NCBI RefSeq assembly: GCF_016865255.1
Contig: NZ_CP033381.1
Location: 1,364,001 to 1,428,000, forward strand
Length of the DNA: 64,000 nucleotides
From: Methylomonas sp. LW13
Lineage (GTDB): Bacteria > Pseudomonadota > Gammaproteobacteria > Methylococcales > Methylomonadaceae
Reading direction: 5' to 3'
In this document: positions 18,344-28,392 of the stretch, in pieces
Layout of the letters: each line of letters begins with the position of its first letter
Numbering within the stretch: the first letter of the stretch is position 1
Notes under the pieces: model-generated
The model's database searches: none
Told to the model about the DNA's origin: nothing
Seen by the model: the letters and a program-made list of their open reading frames with translations, nothing else
Made by a program: the position numbers and the translations under genes

Positions 18344-20878
18344 CTATAGGTTTACGTGGCGATAGAAAATCCGTTTCGCCAATTCTGCAGTCAGGATGTA
18401 AAGCAATACGATCAAACTCAGCCAGCCGATAATCGCCGCCGGCAGCGGTTGAAAGCCTATGAACGGCGCCAAAGGCGTATAAGGCAATGCCGATGTCAGT
18501 GCGACGATGGTGGCGGTGGTGATCATCAAATACTTGCCCGGGCGATTGCTGAATAAGCTGTTTTGGCTGCGCACCACGAACACGATCAGCGCAGCGGAAA
18601 TCACCGATTCGCAAAACCAGCCGGTGCGAAATTGCTCCACCGGCACTTGCAGCCATAACAGCACGCCGAAGGTCAGGTAATCGAACACCGAGCTGATAAT
18701 GCCGAAGGTAATCATGAATTTACGGATAAAGCCTATATCCCAGCGGTGCGGTTTGCCGAGCATTTCCGGATCGACGTTGTCGGAAGCGATGGTCATTTCC
18801 GGAAAATCGGTCAGCAGATTGGTTAGCAAGATTTGCTTGGGGAGTAGCGGCAGAAAGGGCAAAAACAGCGAAGCGCCGGCCATGCTGAACATATTGCCGA
18901 AGTTGGCGCTGGTGGCCATGAACACATACTTAAGGGTGTTGGCAAAGGTCGTGCGGCCTTCGCGTATCCCCGCCAGCAATACCCGCAGATTTTTTTCCAG
19001 CAACACGATTTGCGCGGTTTGCTTGGCGACGTCGGCGGCGCTGTCCACCGAAATCCCCACATCCGCAGCATGCAGCGCCGAGACATCGTTAATGCCGTCG
19101 CCCATGTAACCGACCACGAAGCCGGCTTTCTTTAAAGCAACGATGATGCGCTCTTTCTGATTAGGTTCGATTTCGGCGAACAAATTGACCTGCGCAACCC
19201 GATGAATCAGGGCTGTTTCACTCATCCCGGCCAGATCGATACCGGTCAAAATGGCCGGGGAGTTTAAGCCCAACTGAACTGCCACGGTTTCCGCCACCAA
19301 ACGGTTATCGCCGGTGATGATTTTCAAAGTCACGCCCTGTTCGCGTAACAGGCTTATCGTTTCCACGCAGTCGGCTTTCGGCGGGTCGAAGAAGGTCAAA
19401 AAACCCAGGAAGCGCAAGCCGGTTTCGTCGTTCTTGGCAAATTTTGTCTTACCGGGCATTGGTTTGTAAGCGATGCCCAGGGTCCTAAAACCCTGGCCGC
19501 TATATTCCCGGTAGCGTTGCTGAATGGCATCGTAAACGCCGTCGATTGCCTGCAGCTCGCCGTTGGCGTTTTCCACCGTGTCGCAAATTTCCAGGATATT
19601 GTTCAACGCACCTTTGCAGATCATCAAGGTTTCGCCTTGATCTTGTACCAGCATGCTGAGCCGCTTGCGATGGAAGTCGTAAGGGATTTCGTCGAGTTTG
19701 CCGTTTTCGGCGACAGCATAAGTTTTGAATTGGCGGATGGCCTGATCGATGGGATTGTTGAAGCCGGTTTCGAATATGGAATTAAGATAAGCGTAGCGCG
19801 CCACTTTATCACTGGTCTGGCCGCCAATATCCAGTGTGTCTTTCAGTTGCACCGTGCCCTCGGTCAGCGTGCCGGTCTTGTCGGAACACAACACGTTCAT
19901 GCTGCCGAAGTTTTCAATGGCGGCCAGTTGTTTAACGATGACCTTTTGCTCGGCCATGCGTTTGGCGCCGTGCGCCAGATTGATGCTGATCACCGCCGGT
20001 AACAGCTGCGGCGTCAAGCCGACCGCCAGGGCCAGCGCGAACAGAAACGAGTCCATGATCGGTTTGTCCAGATAGACGTTGATTGCAAAGATCATGATGA
20101 CCAGGATCAACGTGACTTCCATCAGTAGATAGCCGAAGCGGCGCACGCCGTGCTCGAATTCGGTTTCCGGCGCTTTCAGTTTGATGCGTTCGGAGAGTTT
20201 GCCAAATTCGCTGCCGGAACCGGTCGCGACCGCCAGGGCCGTGGCGCTGCCGCTTTGTACGTGCGAGCCCATCCACAGGCAGTTTTGGCGTTGGCTGAGA
20301 CCGGTGTTGATCGGTAATTCGGTAACGTATTTTTCCGCGGGGTAGCTTTCGCCGGTGAGAATGGCTTCGTCGACGAACAAGTTGTCGGAACTTAGCAGCC
20401 GACAATCGGCCGGAATCACGTCGCCAGCCCGCAACTGCACGATGTCGCCGGGGACGATTTGTTCGGCGGGCAATTCTTGGAAAGTGCCGTCACGCAACAC
20501 GGCGACCCGGATTTGCACCATCGCCAGTAAGTTGCTGACCGCGTCGGCGGCGCCTTTTTCCTGCCAAAAGCCCAACAGCGCGCTCATCAGAATAATGCTC
20601 AGGATGATCAGCGCATCGAGTTTGTCGTGTAGGTAAAAGGACAGGCCGGTGGCAAACAGCAGGATCAGAATAATCGAACTTTTGAATTGCCCGAAAAACA
20701 AGCTGACGGTGCTGGGCGGCTTGTGATTTTGTAAACGGTTATCGCCGTAGTGTTTTAGCCGCGCTGCGGCTTTCGGCTGGGTTAGGCCGCGTTCGTCTGT
20801 TTGCAACTGCTGGAATAGTTCCGAAATCTGGTGATGCCAAAATGCTTTTACTTGTTTGGGGACGATTTTGCTGGGCAT
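18344..20878 (-). CDS. mgtA: Mg2+-importing P-type ATPase (MgtA/MgtB family)
   Basis: P3B-type ATPase that brings Mg2+ into the cytoplasm. The 844-residue protein has TGES in the actuator domain (DEAILTGESYPAEK), the phosphorylated Asp at 333 in CSDKTGTLTEG, the hinge GDGINDVSALHAADVGISV, and about ten membrane helices. It is slightly shorter than the usual near-900 residues. No Mg2+ riboswitch or leader peptide was recognised in the 50 bases before it. The DUF2490 gene lies directly upstream. Confidence 0.95.
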   Translation of the reverse strand: MPSKIVPKQVKAFWHHQISELFQQLQTDERGLTQPKAAARLKHYGDNRLQNHKPPSTVSLFFGQFKSSIILILLFATGLSFYLHDKLDALIILSIILMSALLGFWQEKGAADAVSNLLAMVQIRVAVLRDGTFQELPAEQIVPGDIVQLRAGDVIPADCRLLSSDNLFVDEAILTGESYPAEKYVTELPINTGLSQRQNCLWMGSHVQSGSATALAVATGSGSEFGKLSERIKLKAPETEFEHGVRRFGYLLMEVTLILVIMIFAINVYLDKPIMDSFLFALALAVGLTPQLLPAVISINLAHGAKRMAEQKVIVKQLAAIENFGSMNVLCSDKTGTLTEGTVQLKDTLDIGGQTSDKVARYAYLNSIFETGFNNPIDQAIRQFKTYAVAENGKLDEIPYDFHRKRLSMLVQDQGETLMICKGALNNILEICDTVENANGELQAIDGVYDAIQQRYREYSGQGFRTLGIAYKPMPGKTKFAKNDETGLRFLGFLTFFDPPKADCVETISLLREQGVTLKIITGDNRLVAETVAVQLGLNSPAILTGIDLAGMSETALIHRVAQVNLFAEIEPNQKERIIVALKKAGFVVGYMGDGINDVSALHAADVGISVDSAADVAKQTAQIVLLEKNLRVLLAGIREGRTTFANTLKYVFMATSANFGNMFSMAGASLFLPFLPLLPKQILLTNLLTDFPEMTIASDNVDPEMLGKPHRWDIGFIRKFMITFGIISSVFDYLTFGVLLWLQVPVEQFRTGWFCESVISAALIVFVVRSQNSLFSNRPGKYLMITTATIVALTSALPYTPLAPFIGFQPLPAAIIGWLSLIVLLYILTAELAKRIFYRHVNL

Positions 20879-20928
20879 CTGCGACCTCGATAATCGGTTG
20901 AGCGGACCTTGTGTTTAACGTCCGCTGC

Positions 20929-21642
20929 TTAAAAATTAACAAACACCGACGCCATGCCCAAATGCCGCATCGTCGCCGCACTGTGATTGGCGTTATCGAC
21001 ATATTGGTTCATGTAACCCAATTCGGTTCTGACGTTTTTGTTGAAGCTCCAGCCAAAACCGGCAAACGCGCGGTTTTGATCAAACCCTGATTTGCCGCCG
21101 AAGGTGGTGGAATTGACCCGGTAAAAGGCTTCATCCCAAGCAATCAGGCTCAAGCGCGGCTCGAACTCGAGGGGATGCATGAATTTGATCATTTGCCGGG
21201 GACGTTCGCGTAATTGGCTGCCGTTTAAAAAGTTGGTTTCCCACATCGTGCGGAAGGTAAAAGTGCCGATCTCCGTGGGCAATACATAACGAAACGCCGG
21301 CCAAATATCCTGTTGCGAGACATAAGATTTACCGATGTTTTGAGTCGGTAGCCAAGTGTAACCGGCCCAGAGTGTGGCTCGGTCGCTTAGGGCATAACCG
21401 GCCGCTGTACGCACCATGCCTTGATACCAATGACCCCAATCGCCATCGAAGCGCGATTGGCCTTCCAGCCAGACCCGGCCGTTTTTCAGGCTGGGATCGA
21501 TAAAGCCCATGCTGCCTTCGGCCACGGCTTGTAACCAAGCGCCGGAGTCTTCAAGCAATTCGGCAGCGTTTACAACGGTCGAAATAGCCAGTAGCGAGCA
21601 TACGCAGCAGGAATACCATAATGTTCGCGATAGTGTGTGCAT
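20929..21642 (-). CDS. DUF2490 outer-membrane-type protein
   Basis: 237-residue exported protein with a Sec signal ending at VNA-AELLED and alternating beta-strand pattern ending in Phe (VFVNF), typical of DUF2490 barrels. The ATG at 21642 has a good ribosome site (TTTGGAG). Family features include WLQAVAEGSMGFIDPSLKN and RTMWETNFLNGSQLRERPRQ-like strands. Function of the family is unknown. Confidence 0.8.
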   Translation of the reverse strand: MHTLSRTLWYSCCVCSLLAISTVVNAAELLEDSGAWLQAVAEGSMGFIDPSLKNGRVWLEGQSRFDGDWGHWYQGMVRTAAGYALSDRATLWAGYTWLPTQNIGKSYVSQQDIWPAFRYVLPTEIGTFTFRTMWETNFLNGSQLRERPRQMIKFMHPLEFEPRLSLIAWDEAFYRVNSTTFGGKSGFDQNRAFAGFGWSFNKNVRTELGYMNQYVDNANHSAATMRHLGMASVFVNF

Positions 21643-21677
21643 GACGATTCTCCAAAATTTAAGCAAAAGCGTCTGTA

Positions 21678-21698
21678 TCTCCCGATGTTATCGGGAGA
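21678..21698. terminator. Perfect hairpin between sulP and the DUF2490 gene
   Basis: TCTCCCGAT and ATCGGGAGA form a 9-bp perfect stem with a 3-base loop. Together with a second perfect stem at 21753-21780 (TCACGCGAC/GTCGCGTGA) it fills the space after the sulP stop. Neither has a clear T-run. Confidence 0.4.
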
Positions 21699-21792
21699 GG
21701 AACGGGCTTTTGGCGGGGTTGTTAAGGTGTGGTGCTGAGGACGGCTAGGGCGTCACGCGACTGTTGTTGCCGTCGCGTGAGCCTAAGCCGGG

Positions 21793-23439
21793 TCAGAGTG
21801 CAATTTTGCGGCGCGCCGCGAGATGGTGGTCGGAATAGCTTTCGTGATCGTCCAAGCCGACAATTTGGCAACGGCCGCCAGCTTGGTTGTAATCTTCGGC
21901 AAAATGGTGGATGAATTCCATGACCGTATGGTCAATCAAATTGGCTTCGGTCAAATCAAAAAATACCGTTTTACGTTGCGGAAAATCGGCCAGCAAGCTT
22001 TTCAAGGTGATGAAGTTGGAAAACACCGCCGCGCCGGATACCGCAATATGATGGGTATCGGCATCGGTTTGACGCACATGAAAAGCCATCGAAAAGGCGT
22101 TGCGCAGCTTGAGGCCACGGCTGACATGAATCGCCAGTTCCACGCCGATGCCGATTGCCACGCCAACCAGCAAGTCGGTCGCCAACACACCGAGAATCGT
22201 GATGACGAAGACGGCAAAATTATCCACACCCACGGCCAGGGTTTTCGCAAATTCTTTGGGTGAAGCCAAGCGAAAACCGGTGAACACTAACAGGGCAGCC
22301 AGAGCCGACAATGGGATTTCGTGAATCAGTTTGGGAAACAGCGCCACGAAGATCAGCAGAAATAATCCATGAAAGAAGTTGGCCCAACCGGTTTTCGCAC
22401 CGTTGTTGATGTTGGCGGAGCTACGGACAATCTCGGCGATCATCGGTAAACCGCCGCACATGCCGGCAATCACGTTGCCGATACCGACTGCGGTTAAATC
22501 GCGATTCAGGTTGGAGCTGCGCTTATACGGGTCCAGTTTGTCCACGGCCGAGGCGCTTAGCAGGCTTTCCAAACTGCCCACCAGCCAGATGGTTAATACC
22601 GCCAGCCAGAATTCGCCGGTGGCGATTTTGGAAAAGTCGGGCAGATAAAAGCCGGCCAGAAAATGTTCCGGTACCGCTACCAAAAATGACGGGCCGACGC
22701 TGAATTCATGGTGCGGCAGAATCGCGGCATCCGGCAAAAACAGGTATTGGTGGATATGGTCCAAATCAAAATACTGACCCAAGGCTAAGCCGAGTAATAC
22801 CACTAGCAGCGGGGCGGGGATCATTTTTAAAGTGGGATGTTTGATCACTGACCAAAGTATCAACAGCAACAAGCCGAGCAAGCCGATCAGCGAGACTTCC
22901 GGATTCATGTCCATCAGCGAGTGCGGGATTTCGGCGATGGTCCCCAACAGGCTTTTCGCTTCCGGTTTAACCCCCAGCAAGGTATGAATCTGCTTAGCCA
23001 TGATGATGATGCCGATGGCGGCCAGCATGCCGTGTACCACGGATGAGGGGAAAAAGGCACTGAGCTTACCGGCCTTGAACACGCCCAGCAGCACTTGCAA
23101 CACGCTGGCGATAACGATGGCGGCGAGAGTGTAACGATAACCGGCCATCGCATCGCCTTGTCCCAAGGATTGTACGGCATCAACGATCACCACGATCAAA
23201 CCGGCCGCCGGACCGTTGATCGTGACATACGAGCCATTGATTCGGGAAACCACCACGCCGCCGATAATCGCGGTGATGATGCCGGACATGGGCGGAAAGC
23301 CCGACGCCATGGCGATACCCAGGCACAAAGGCAGGGCAATCAAAAATACTAAAAACCCGGATAGCAGATCGCTACGCCAGTTTTCGATTAAACCGGGGAG
23401 CCCGGATTTAGGCAAGGTGGCCGAAGAGGATGTGGTCAT
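21793..23439 (-). CDS. SulP-family anion transporter
   Basis: 548-residue inner-membrane transporter for sulfate, bicarbonate or similar anions. The ATG at 23439 (MTTSSSATLPKSG) replaces a longer frame that covers the promoter region. Signature segments include LSGFLVFLIALPLCLGIAMASGFPP and the multiple-helix core, with a C-terminal STAS domain (FFDLTEANLIDHTVMEFIHH). Divergent neighbour dabA encodes an inorganic-carbon pump, so bicarbonate is a reasonable substrate (inference). It has its own sigma-54 type promoter. Confidence 0.93.
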   Translation of the reverse strand: MTTSSSATLPKSGLPGLIENWRSDLLSGFLVFLIALPLCLGIAMASGFPPMSGIITAIIGGVVVSRINGSYVTINGPAAGLIVVIVDAVQSLGQGDAMAGYRYTLAAIVIASVLQVLLGVFKAGKLSAFFPSSVVHGMLAAIGIIIMAKQIHTLLGVKPEAKSLLGTIAEIPHSLMDMNPEVSLIGLLGLLLLILWSVIKHPTLKMIPAPLLVVLLGLALGQYFDLDHIHQYLFLPDAAILPHHEFSVGPSFLVAVPEHFLAGFYLPDFSKIATGEFWLAVLTIWLVGSLESLLSASAVDKLDPYKRSSNLNRDLTAVGIGNVIAGMCGGLPMIAEIVRSSANINNGAKTGWANFFHGLFLLIFVALFPKLIHEIPLSALAALLVFTGFRLASPKEFAKTLAVGVDNFAVFVITILGVLATDLLVGVAIGIGVELAIHVSRGLKLRNAFSMAFHVRQTDADTHHIAVSGAAVFSNFITLKSLLADFPQRKTVFFDLTEANLIDHTVMEFIHHFAEDYNQAGGRCQIVGLDDHESYSDHHLAARRKIAL

Positions 23440-23474
23440 GGTCTTTCTCAAGTAGCCTAGGAAAACCAAAGTGC

Positions 23475-23491
23475 AGCGAGAAACATGCCAG
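23475..23491 (-). promoter_or_regulatory. Sigma-54 type promoter of the SulP gene
   Basis: The minus strand reads CTGGCATGTTTCTCGCT; GG (23488-23489) and GC (23476-23477) are ten bases apart, with one mismatch in the -12 box (TCGCT for TTGCT). Predicted start near 23464, 25 bases before the ATG. Confidence 0.55.
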
Positions 23492-23686
23492 TTTTGCATG
23501 AACTGCGTCAGTGCAGATATATCAAGGGTTGTGGACGTGCTTGCCCGGAAAATGGTTGTCGATTTGATGGATTGGCCTGGTTGATTCGTCAGCTTCAACC
23601 AATTGGGTGGTTTATTTGCACCGATGGGGCTTAGCTTGGGGTTTAAATAATAAGCTGGAAACGTTGATATGCCAGGGTTTAGGGAT

Positions 23687-23703
23687 TTGGCACGCACTAT
23701 GCT
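23687..23703 (+). promoter_or_regulatory. Sigma-54 type promoter of dabAB
   Basis: TTGGCACGCACTATGCT carries the full -24 box TTGGCACG and a -12 box with one mismatch (ATGCT for TTGCT), with the required ten-base spacing. Predicted start near 23714, 52 bases before dabA. Between the two divergent promoters, 23608-23623 resembles the 16-bp palindrome of the efflux operon at 12 of 16 positions. Confidence 0.65.
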
Positions 23704-23765
23704 GTGTGAAGCATAAGAGGCTGTTGGCCTCAACTTCTGTTTGACTAGCGAGGTTTAAGTTACAG

Positions 23766-26339
23766 ATGTCTGCTTCCGCCCATCACAATATTCACAAAGC
23801 TGCGTTCGATCTCAATGCGGCTATCGACCACATCGCCCATTGGCTGCCCAGCCAGGGGCCGATCAAGGATTTTATTCACCACAACACCTTGCATGCCGTG
23901 CAGGATTATCCGTTTCACGAAGGGGTGGCGGTGGCGGCGCAGATATATGGCGCGAAAAGCTATTTGCCTTTGGCCGATTACTTGAAACGCTATGACGAAG
24001 GCCGGATCAGCGATCAAGCGCTGGAATGGGCGATTACGCAGGCCAATTGCAGCGTCTATCAAGAGCAGTCGTTGCGGTCATCTTTGTTTGAGCCGGACGG
24101 TCACAGTCATTATCCGCCGCAGTCCTTGGCTAACCACGGTATCCGCACTGCTTGGCTCAATCACCTGGAAATCGACTTGAACGGTATGGTGCATCCGGTG
24201 ATGTTCAGATTGTTAAGTAACTTTCTTGATCAGGGTATAAGCCGTTGGGCCATGCCCAAGCCGGACGAGCGTTTCTGGGATTGCGTGTTACGTTTGGTGC
24301 AAAACAGCCTGTTACCTCTGTATCCGTTTCATCAGCCGGTGGTGCGGCAAATGCTGGACGCCGGGCCCGATCAGGTGATTTTGAATTGTTTAAGCAAAAT
24401 CGTCGGTGACGAAACCTTGTACGGCCAATATCTATTGGAAGTATTGCTGGCCCATCCCGGTTGGTCGGGGATGGTGCGGATAATCGAAACCCAGCCGAAT
24501 GTGTTGCTGGCGCCACGGGCTATTTCGCTGAAAGAATTGTTAGCGGTGGAACTGGCTTGCGAGTTGGCGTTTATCGATAAAAAGCACGGAGGTCGGTTTT
24601 TACAGATCGCCCAGCTACCGAATTTACACGCTATTCCTTTACTGGAGCGCGATGCCACCCAACCCCAGGTACCGCTGAAAATGCGGGTGTGGCACGAGGC
24701 AATGGAGTGGTCCCTGCATTCTGAATTGCTCATAGCCTTGCGCGAGCAAGCGCCCATTAACCCGTCAGCGGAGCAAGCGCCCAAAGTGCAGGCACTATTT
24801 TGCATTGATGACAGAGAATGCTCGCTGCGCCGCTATCTGGAAGAAATGGATCCGGGTATCGAAACCTTCGGCGCACCGGGATTTTTTGGTATCGATTTTC
24901 TCTACCAAGGCTTGGACGATGCGTATCCGGTGGCCCAGTGTCCGGTGGTGATTAAACCCAAACATCTCATTTTGGAATCGACCGATACGCCAAAAGCCGA
25001 CAAAGCCGAGAAGGGCGAGTCGCTGTCGACGCTGCATTTTGGCGCGCATTCTATGTTGCGTGGTTGGTTGTATACGCAAACCTTGGGCTTGGCCTACGCC
25101 TTAAGGTTGGGTTGGAGTGTGTTGCGCCCAGGCGGCCAGTTGCCGGGCATCCAAAGCTTGAGCGAAGTGGAGGCGCATGGTCATTTACATCTATTGCGGG
25201 AGAGCGACGAACTGAATGAGGACGGCTACCTGCTGGGATTTTCGTTGATGGAAATGGCGGATCGAGTGAGTGGTTTGTTGCGCAATATTGGTCTGACTAA
25301 ACAGTTCGCGCCCTTGATTATGGTGGTCGCACATGGCTCCAGTAGCGTCAACAATCCACATTTCGCTGCTTATGACTGCGGTGCTTGCTCCGGTAAGCCC
25401 GGTGCGCCGAACGCGCGGGCCTTTGCCTGGATGGCCAACCACCCGCAGGTACGAGAGATTTTGCGGGAGCGGGGGATAGACATTCCTTCCGGTACGCATT
25501 TTGTCCCCGCTTTGCACAATACCAGTCGCGATGAGATCACTTACTTCGATCAGCAACAGCTGGATAAGGCCGCGCGTCACGAGTTTCACAATTTCCAACA
25601 CAGTATGCAGCATGCCTTGCAGCGCAACGCGCGCGAACGCTGCCGCTGGTTTGAACTGGGGCCGAAATCGCATAACAACGCGGAAGCGCATAGTCATGTG
25701 GTGGCGCGGGCTTCGTCGATTTTCGAGCCGCGCCCGGAACTCAATCATTCCAATAATCTGTATTGTGTGGTGGGGCGGCGCGACTTGACCCGGCATCTAT
25801 TCTTGGATAGAAGGGCGTTTTTGCAATCCTACGATCCCAACAGTGATAGCGATGGTTCGATCTTGGTGAAAGTGTTGTCAGCGGTCATTCCCGTGTGCGG
25901 CGGTATCAATCTGGAGTACCTGTTTTCGCGCATCGACAATTCCGTCTACGGTGCCGGCACCAAACTGCCGCATAACGTGATCGGTTTGTTGGGCGTGGCC
26001 AACGGCGTCGAGGGCGATTTGCGCACTGGCTTGCCGTCGCAAATGGTCGAGGTGCACGAGCCGGCGCGCTTGTTAATGGTTGTAGAGCAAACAACCGCGA
26101 TTGCCGATCAGGCCATTGCTATGTTGGGCGGCTGGCGGGAATGGCTGGACAACGAGTGGATACGCCTGGTGGCTTGTGATCCGGTGAGCCGCGCCCTGTA
26201 TTTGTACAGCAGCGATGGCTGGAAAGTGGCCGAACCCGCGGCTGGCAGACCGTTGCCGGTTGCCAGCCATTCGGAAAAAATTATTGTCGGACAAACCCGA
26301 ACGATTCCTGTCCACCAATTGGCAAGGAGACAGGCGTGA
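23766..26339 (+). CDS. dabA: DabA, carbonic-anhydrase-like subunit of an inorganic carbon pump (DUF2309)
   Basis: Cytoplasmic zinc protein that converts CO2 to bicarbonate one-way when coupled to the DabB membrane subunit. The 857-residue sequence has the expected zinc and catalytic residues: Cys346 and Asp348 in LFCIDDREC, His523 in VVAHGSSS and Cys538 in AYDCGACSG, matching the known Cys/Asp/His/Cys set. The start IHHNTLHAVQDYPFHEGV near residue 37 is typical. The stop overlaps the dabB GTG. Confidence 0.95.
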   Translation: MSASAHHNIHKAAFDLNAAIDHIAHWLPSQGPIKDFIHHNTLHAVQDYPFHEGVAVAAQIYGAKSYLPLADYLKRYDEGRISDQALEWAITQANCSVYQEQSLRSSLFEPDGHSHYPPQSLANHGIRTAWLNHLEIDLNGMVHPVMFRLLSNFLDQGISRWAMPKPDERFWDCVLRLVQNSLLPLYPFHQPVVRQMLDAGPDQVILNCLSKIVGDETLYGQYLLEVLLAHPGWSGMVRIIETQPNVLLAPRAISLKELLAVELACELAFIDKKHGGRFLQIAQLPNLHAIPLLERDATQPQVPLKMRVWHEAMEWSLHSELLIALREQAPINPSAEQAPKVQALFCIDDRECSLRRYLEEMDPGIETFGAPGFFGIDFLYQGLDDAYPVAQCPVVIKPKHLILESTDTPKADKAEKGESLSTLHFGAHSMLRGWLYTQTLGLAYALRLGWSVLRPGGQLPGIQSLSEVEAHGHLHLLRESDELNEDGYLLGFSLMEMADRVSGLLRNIGLTKQFAPLIMVVAHGSSSVNNPHFAAYDCGACSGKPGAPNARAFAWMANHPQVREILRERGIDIPSGTHFVPALHNTSRDEITYFDQQQLDKAARHEFHNFQHSMQHALQRNARERCRWFELGPKSHNNAEAHSHVVARASSIFEPRPELNHSNNLYCVVGRRDLTRHLFLDRRAFLQSYDPNSDSDGSILVKVLSAVIPVCGGINLEYLFSRIDNSVYGAGTKLPHNVIGLLGVANGVEGDLRTGLPSQMVEVHEPARLLMVVEQTTAIADQAIAMLGGWREWLDNEWIRLVACDPVSRALYLYSSDGWKVAEPAAGRPLPVASHSEKIIVGQTRTIPVHQLARRQA

Positions 26340-28216
26340 GTGCTTTATTATTGGCGTGTGTGTTATTGCCATTGCTTGGATTTTTGCTGATTTTTTTCAG
26401 CCCGGACAACGAACATCGAATTGCCGCGATCAGCCTGTGGATGACCCGAATCAAAGGGGTGGCTGTGCTAGGTTTACTGGCTGCATGGGCCGCCCATGGC
26501 TTTGCCAACTTTGAATATCAATGGCTGGTGTTGTATCAACACGACGATTACCAATTCCCTTTGCTGTTTTTTCTGGATCGAGTCGGCGCCGTGTATTTAT
26601 TTGTGGTGTGGGCGGTGTTCTCGGCCATTGTCAAATATTGCCGGGTTTATCTGCACCGGGAAGCGGGATATAAGCGCTTCTTTCAGGCTATTTTTGGGTT
26701 TGCGTTTGGCTTGAATCTGATCGTGCTGTCCGGCAGTATCGATATGTTGTTTGCGGGTTGGGAGATCGTCGGCATCTCCTCATTTTTGCTGATTGCCTTT
26801 TACCGCCATCGCCCGCAGCCGGTGCGCAATGCCTTACGCGCTTACACGATTTATCGGTTTTGCGATGTCGGGCTACTGGTAGGGACCTGGATGAGCCATT
26901 TGCTGTTTCACGAAAGTCAGCATTTTAGCCAGTTGTTGACCATGTTCGATCCTAACAACATTCCTCCCGCGGGGTATGCCTCCTTGTCGATTTTATCCTG
27001 GCTGATCATTTTGGCTGCTTCCGGCAAATCGGCGCAGTTTCCATTCAGTTTCTGGCTGCCACGGGCCATGGAAGGGCCGACGCCGTCCAGCGCCATATTC
27101 TACGGGGCGCTATCGATTCATCTGGGTGTGTTTTTGTTATTGCGGACCATGCCGATCTGGAGTTATCACTACCTGCCGCGCTTGATCGTATTCAGTATTG
27201 GCGCGTTGACGGTGTTTGTCGCCACCTTGGCGGAGAAAACCCAGTCTAATATCAAAGGGCAGGTGGCTTACGCCTCCATCGCGCAAGTCGGGATTATGTT
27301 CGTCGAGTTGGCATTGGGTCTGGAAGATTTGGTGTTGCTGCACTTTATGGGCAATGCGTTTTTGCGCTGCTATCAGTTGTTGGTGTCGCCATCCATCGTG
27401 GCGCATTTACTGCGGGTGGAAGGCAATGTCGATAGCGATTTTTATATCAAAAACAATGAACAACTGACGTTTTTGCCGGCGTCGATTCGCGATTCCCTGC
27501 CTGACGTATTGCAAAATACCTTGTATGTCTTTGCCTTGCAGGAAGGGCAGTTGGAATTGTTGGTGAAGAAAATTTTGTGGGAGCCCTTGAAAAACCTGGG
27601 CCGGCAACTGAACGGGGTGAGCTTGTGGATCAAAATTTTGGCGGGCCTCGCGCTGTTGGCGATCATTGCCATCGCCGCGTCCGGCGTAAGCAGCGTGGCC
27701 AGAATCTATTTGTCCATGCCGATCTCCCTGGCGATGGCGGTCGTGTCTTTAAGCGCATTCAGTAACAAACGCAGCCCGTTCCAGGTTTGGCATAGCGTGG
27801 CCTTGAGCAGTATTTTGGCCGGCGTGGCGGTGTGGTTGATGGTGCCTGCCGCTTGGTACGATGTCGCCTTGTTCTTCACCGGCATCATACCCTCCTGGGC
27901 TTTGGGCATTGTGGCGCTCAGCGTCTTGTTGAGACATTACCATTTCGCCGACGAACCTTTTGTGTTTCGCGCGTTTGCCGAAACCCGGCCCGGTTGGTCG
28001 CTGATGCTGTTTTTGAGCTTCTTAGGTCTGGTTGGCTTTCCGATTACTCCGGCATTCTTGGGCGAGGATTTGCTGCTGTCACATGCCAGTAGCCAACACC
28101 CCTGGTTTGCCGCGCCGATTACCGTGTCCTTTGTGATTAATGGCATTGCCATCGCCAGAGTCTATTTAAGGCTTTGCATGGGGCGGCCCGTCGAGCTGAG
28201 AGAGGCGGTTTTTTAA
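26336..28216 (+). CDS. dabB: DabB, NuoL-like proton channel subunit of the carbon pump
   Basis: 626-residue membrane protein related to antiporter-like complex I subunits, thought to supply proton-motive energy to DabA. It contains the conserved GWEIVGISSFLLIAFY and SAQFPFSFWLPRAMEGPTP-like segments and about 16 hydrophobic helices. The GTG at 26336 overlaps the dabA stop (GTGA). The order dabA-dabB is the reverse of the commonly described one. Confidence 0.92.
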   Translation: MSALLLACVLLPLLGFLLIFFSPDNEHRIAAISLWMTRIKGVAVLGLLAAWAAHGFANFEYQWLVLYQHDDYQFPLLFFLDRVGAVYLFVVWAVFSAIVKYCRVYLHREAGYKRFFQAIFGFAFGLNLIVLSGSIDMLFAGWEIVGISSFLLIAFYRHRPQPVRNALRAYTIYRFCDVGLLVGTWMSHLLFHESQHFSQLLTMFDPNNIPPAGYASLSILSWLIILAASGKSAQFPFSFWLPRAMEGPTPSSAIFYGALSIHLGVFLLLRTMPIWSYHYLPRLIVFSIGALTVFVATLAEKTQSNIKGQVAYASIAQVGIMFVELALGLEDLVLLHFMGNAFLRCYQLLVSPSIVAHLLRVEGNVDSDFYIKNNEQLTFLPASIRDSLPDVLQNTLYVFALQEGQLELLVKKILWEPLKNLGRQLNGVSLWIKILAGLALLAIIAIAASGVSSVARIYLSMPISLAMAVVSLSAFSNKRSPFQVWHSVALSSILAGVAVWLMVPAAWYDVALFFTGIIPSWALGIVALSVLLRHYHFADEPFVFRAFAETRPGWSLMLFLSFLGLVGFPITPAFLGEDLLLSHASSQHPWFAAPITVSFVINGIAIARVYLRLCMGRPVELREAVF

Positions 28217-28392
28217 AACAAACCGGCACTAATAAGCCGTACAAGACTTTTTTGCCAAAGTAAAAGTGGTGGTCAAGCGGTAGAGGCCAAATATCGAAAG
28301 TGGCTTTATAAACGCCGCCAAGATGGGTTATGCAATCGGTTGGCCGGTGTGAACCCCCGGTTACAAATTCAGCTATGGCGGTGTTTATGAGC

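Noticed and set aside
18318..18656. Upstream extension of the small membrane protein next to mgtA
   Set aside because: The extra 113 codons are the reverse frame overlap with the 3' end of mgtA; the start at 18317 gives a normal three-helix protein.
25191..25796. 201-codon minus-strand frame opposite dabA
   Set aside because: Antisense to a gene with intact catalytic residues; no ribosome site and no recognisable protein.
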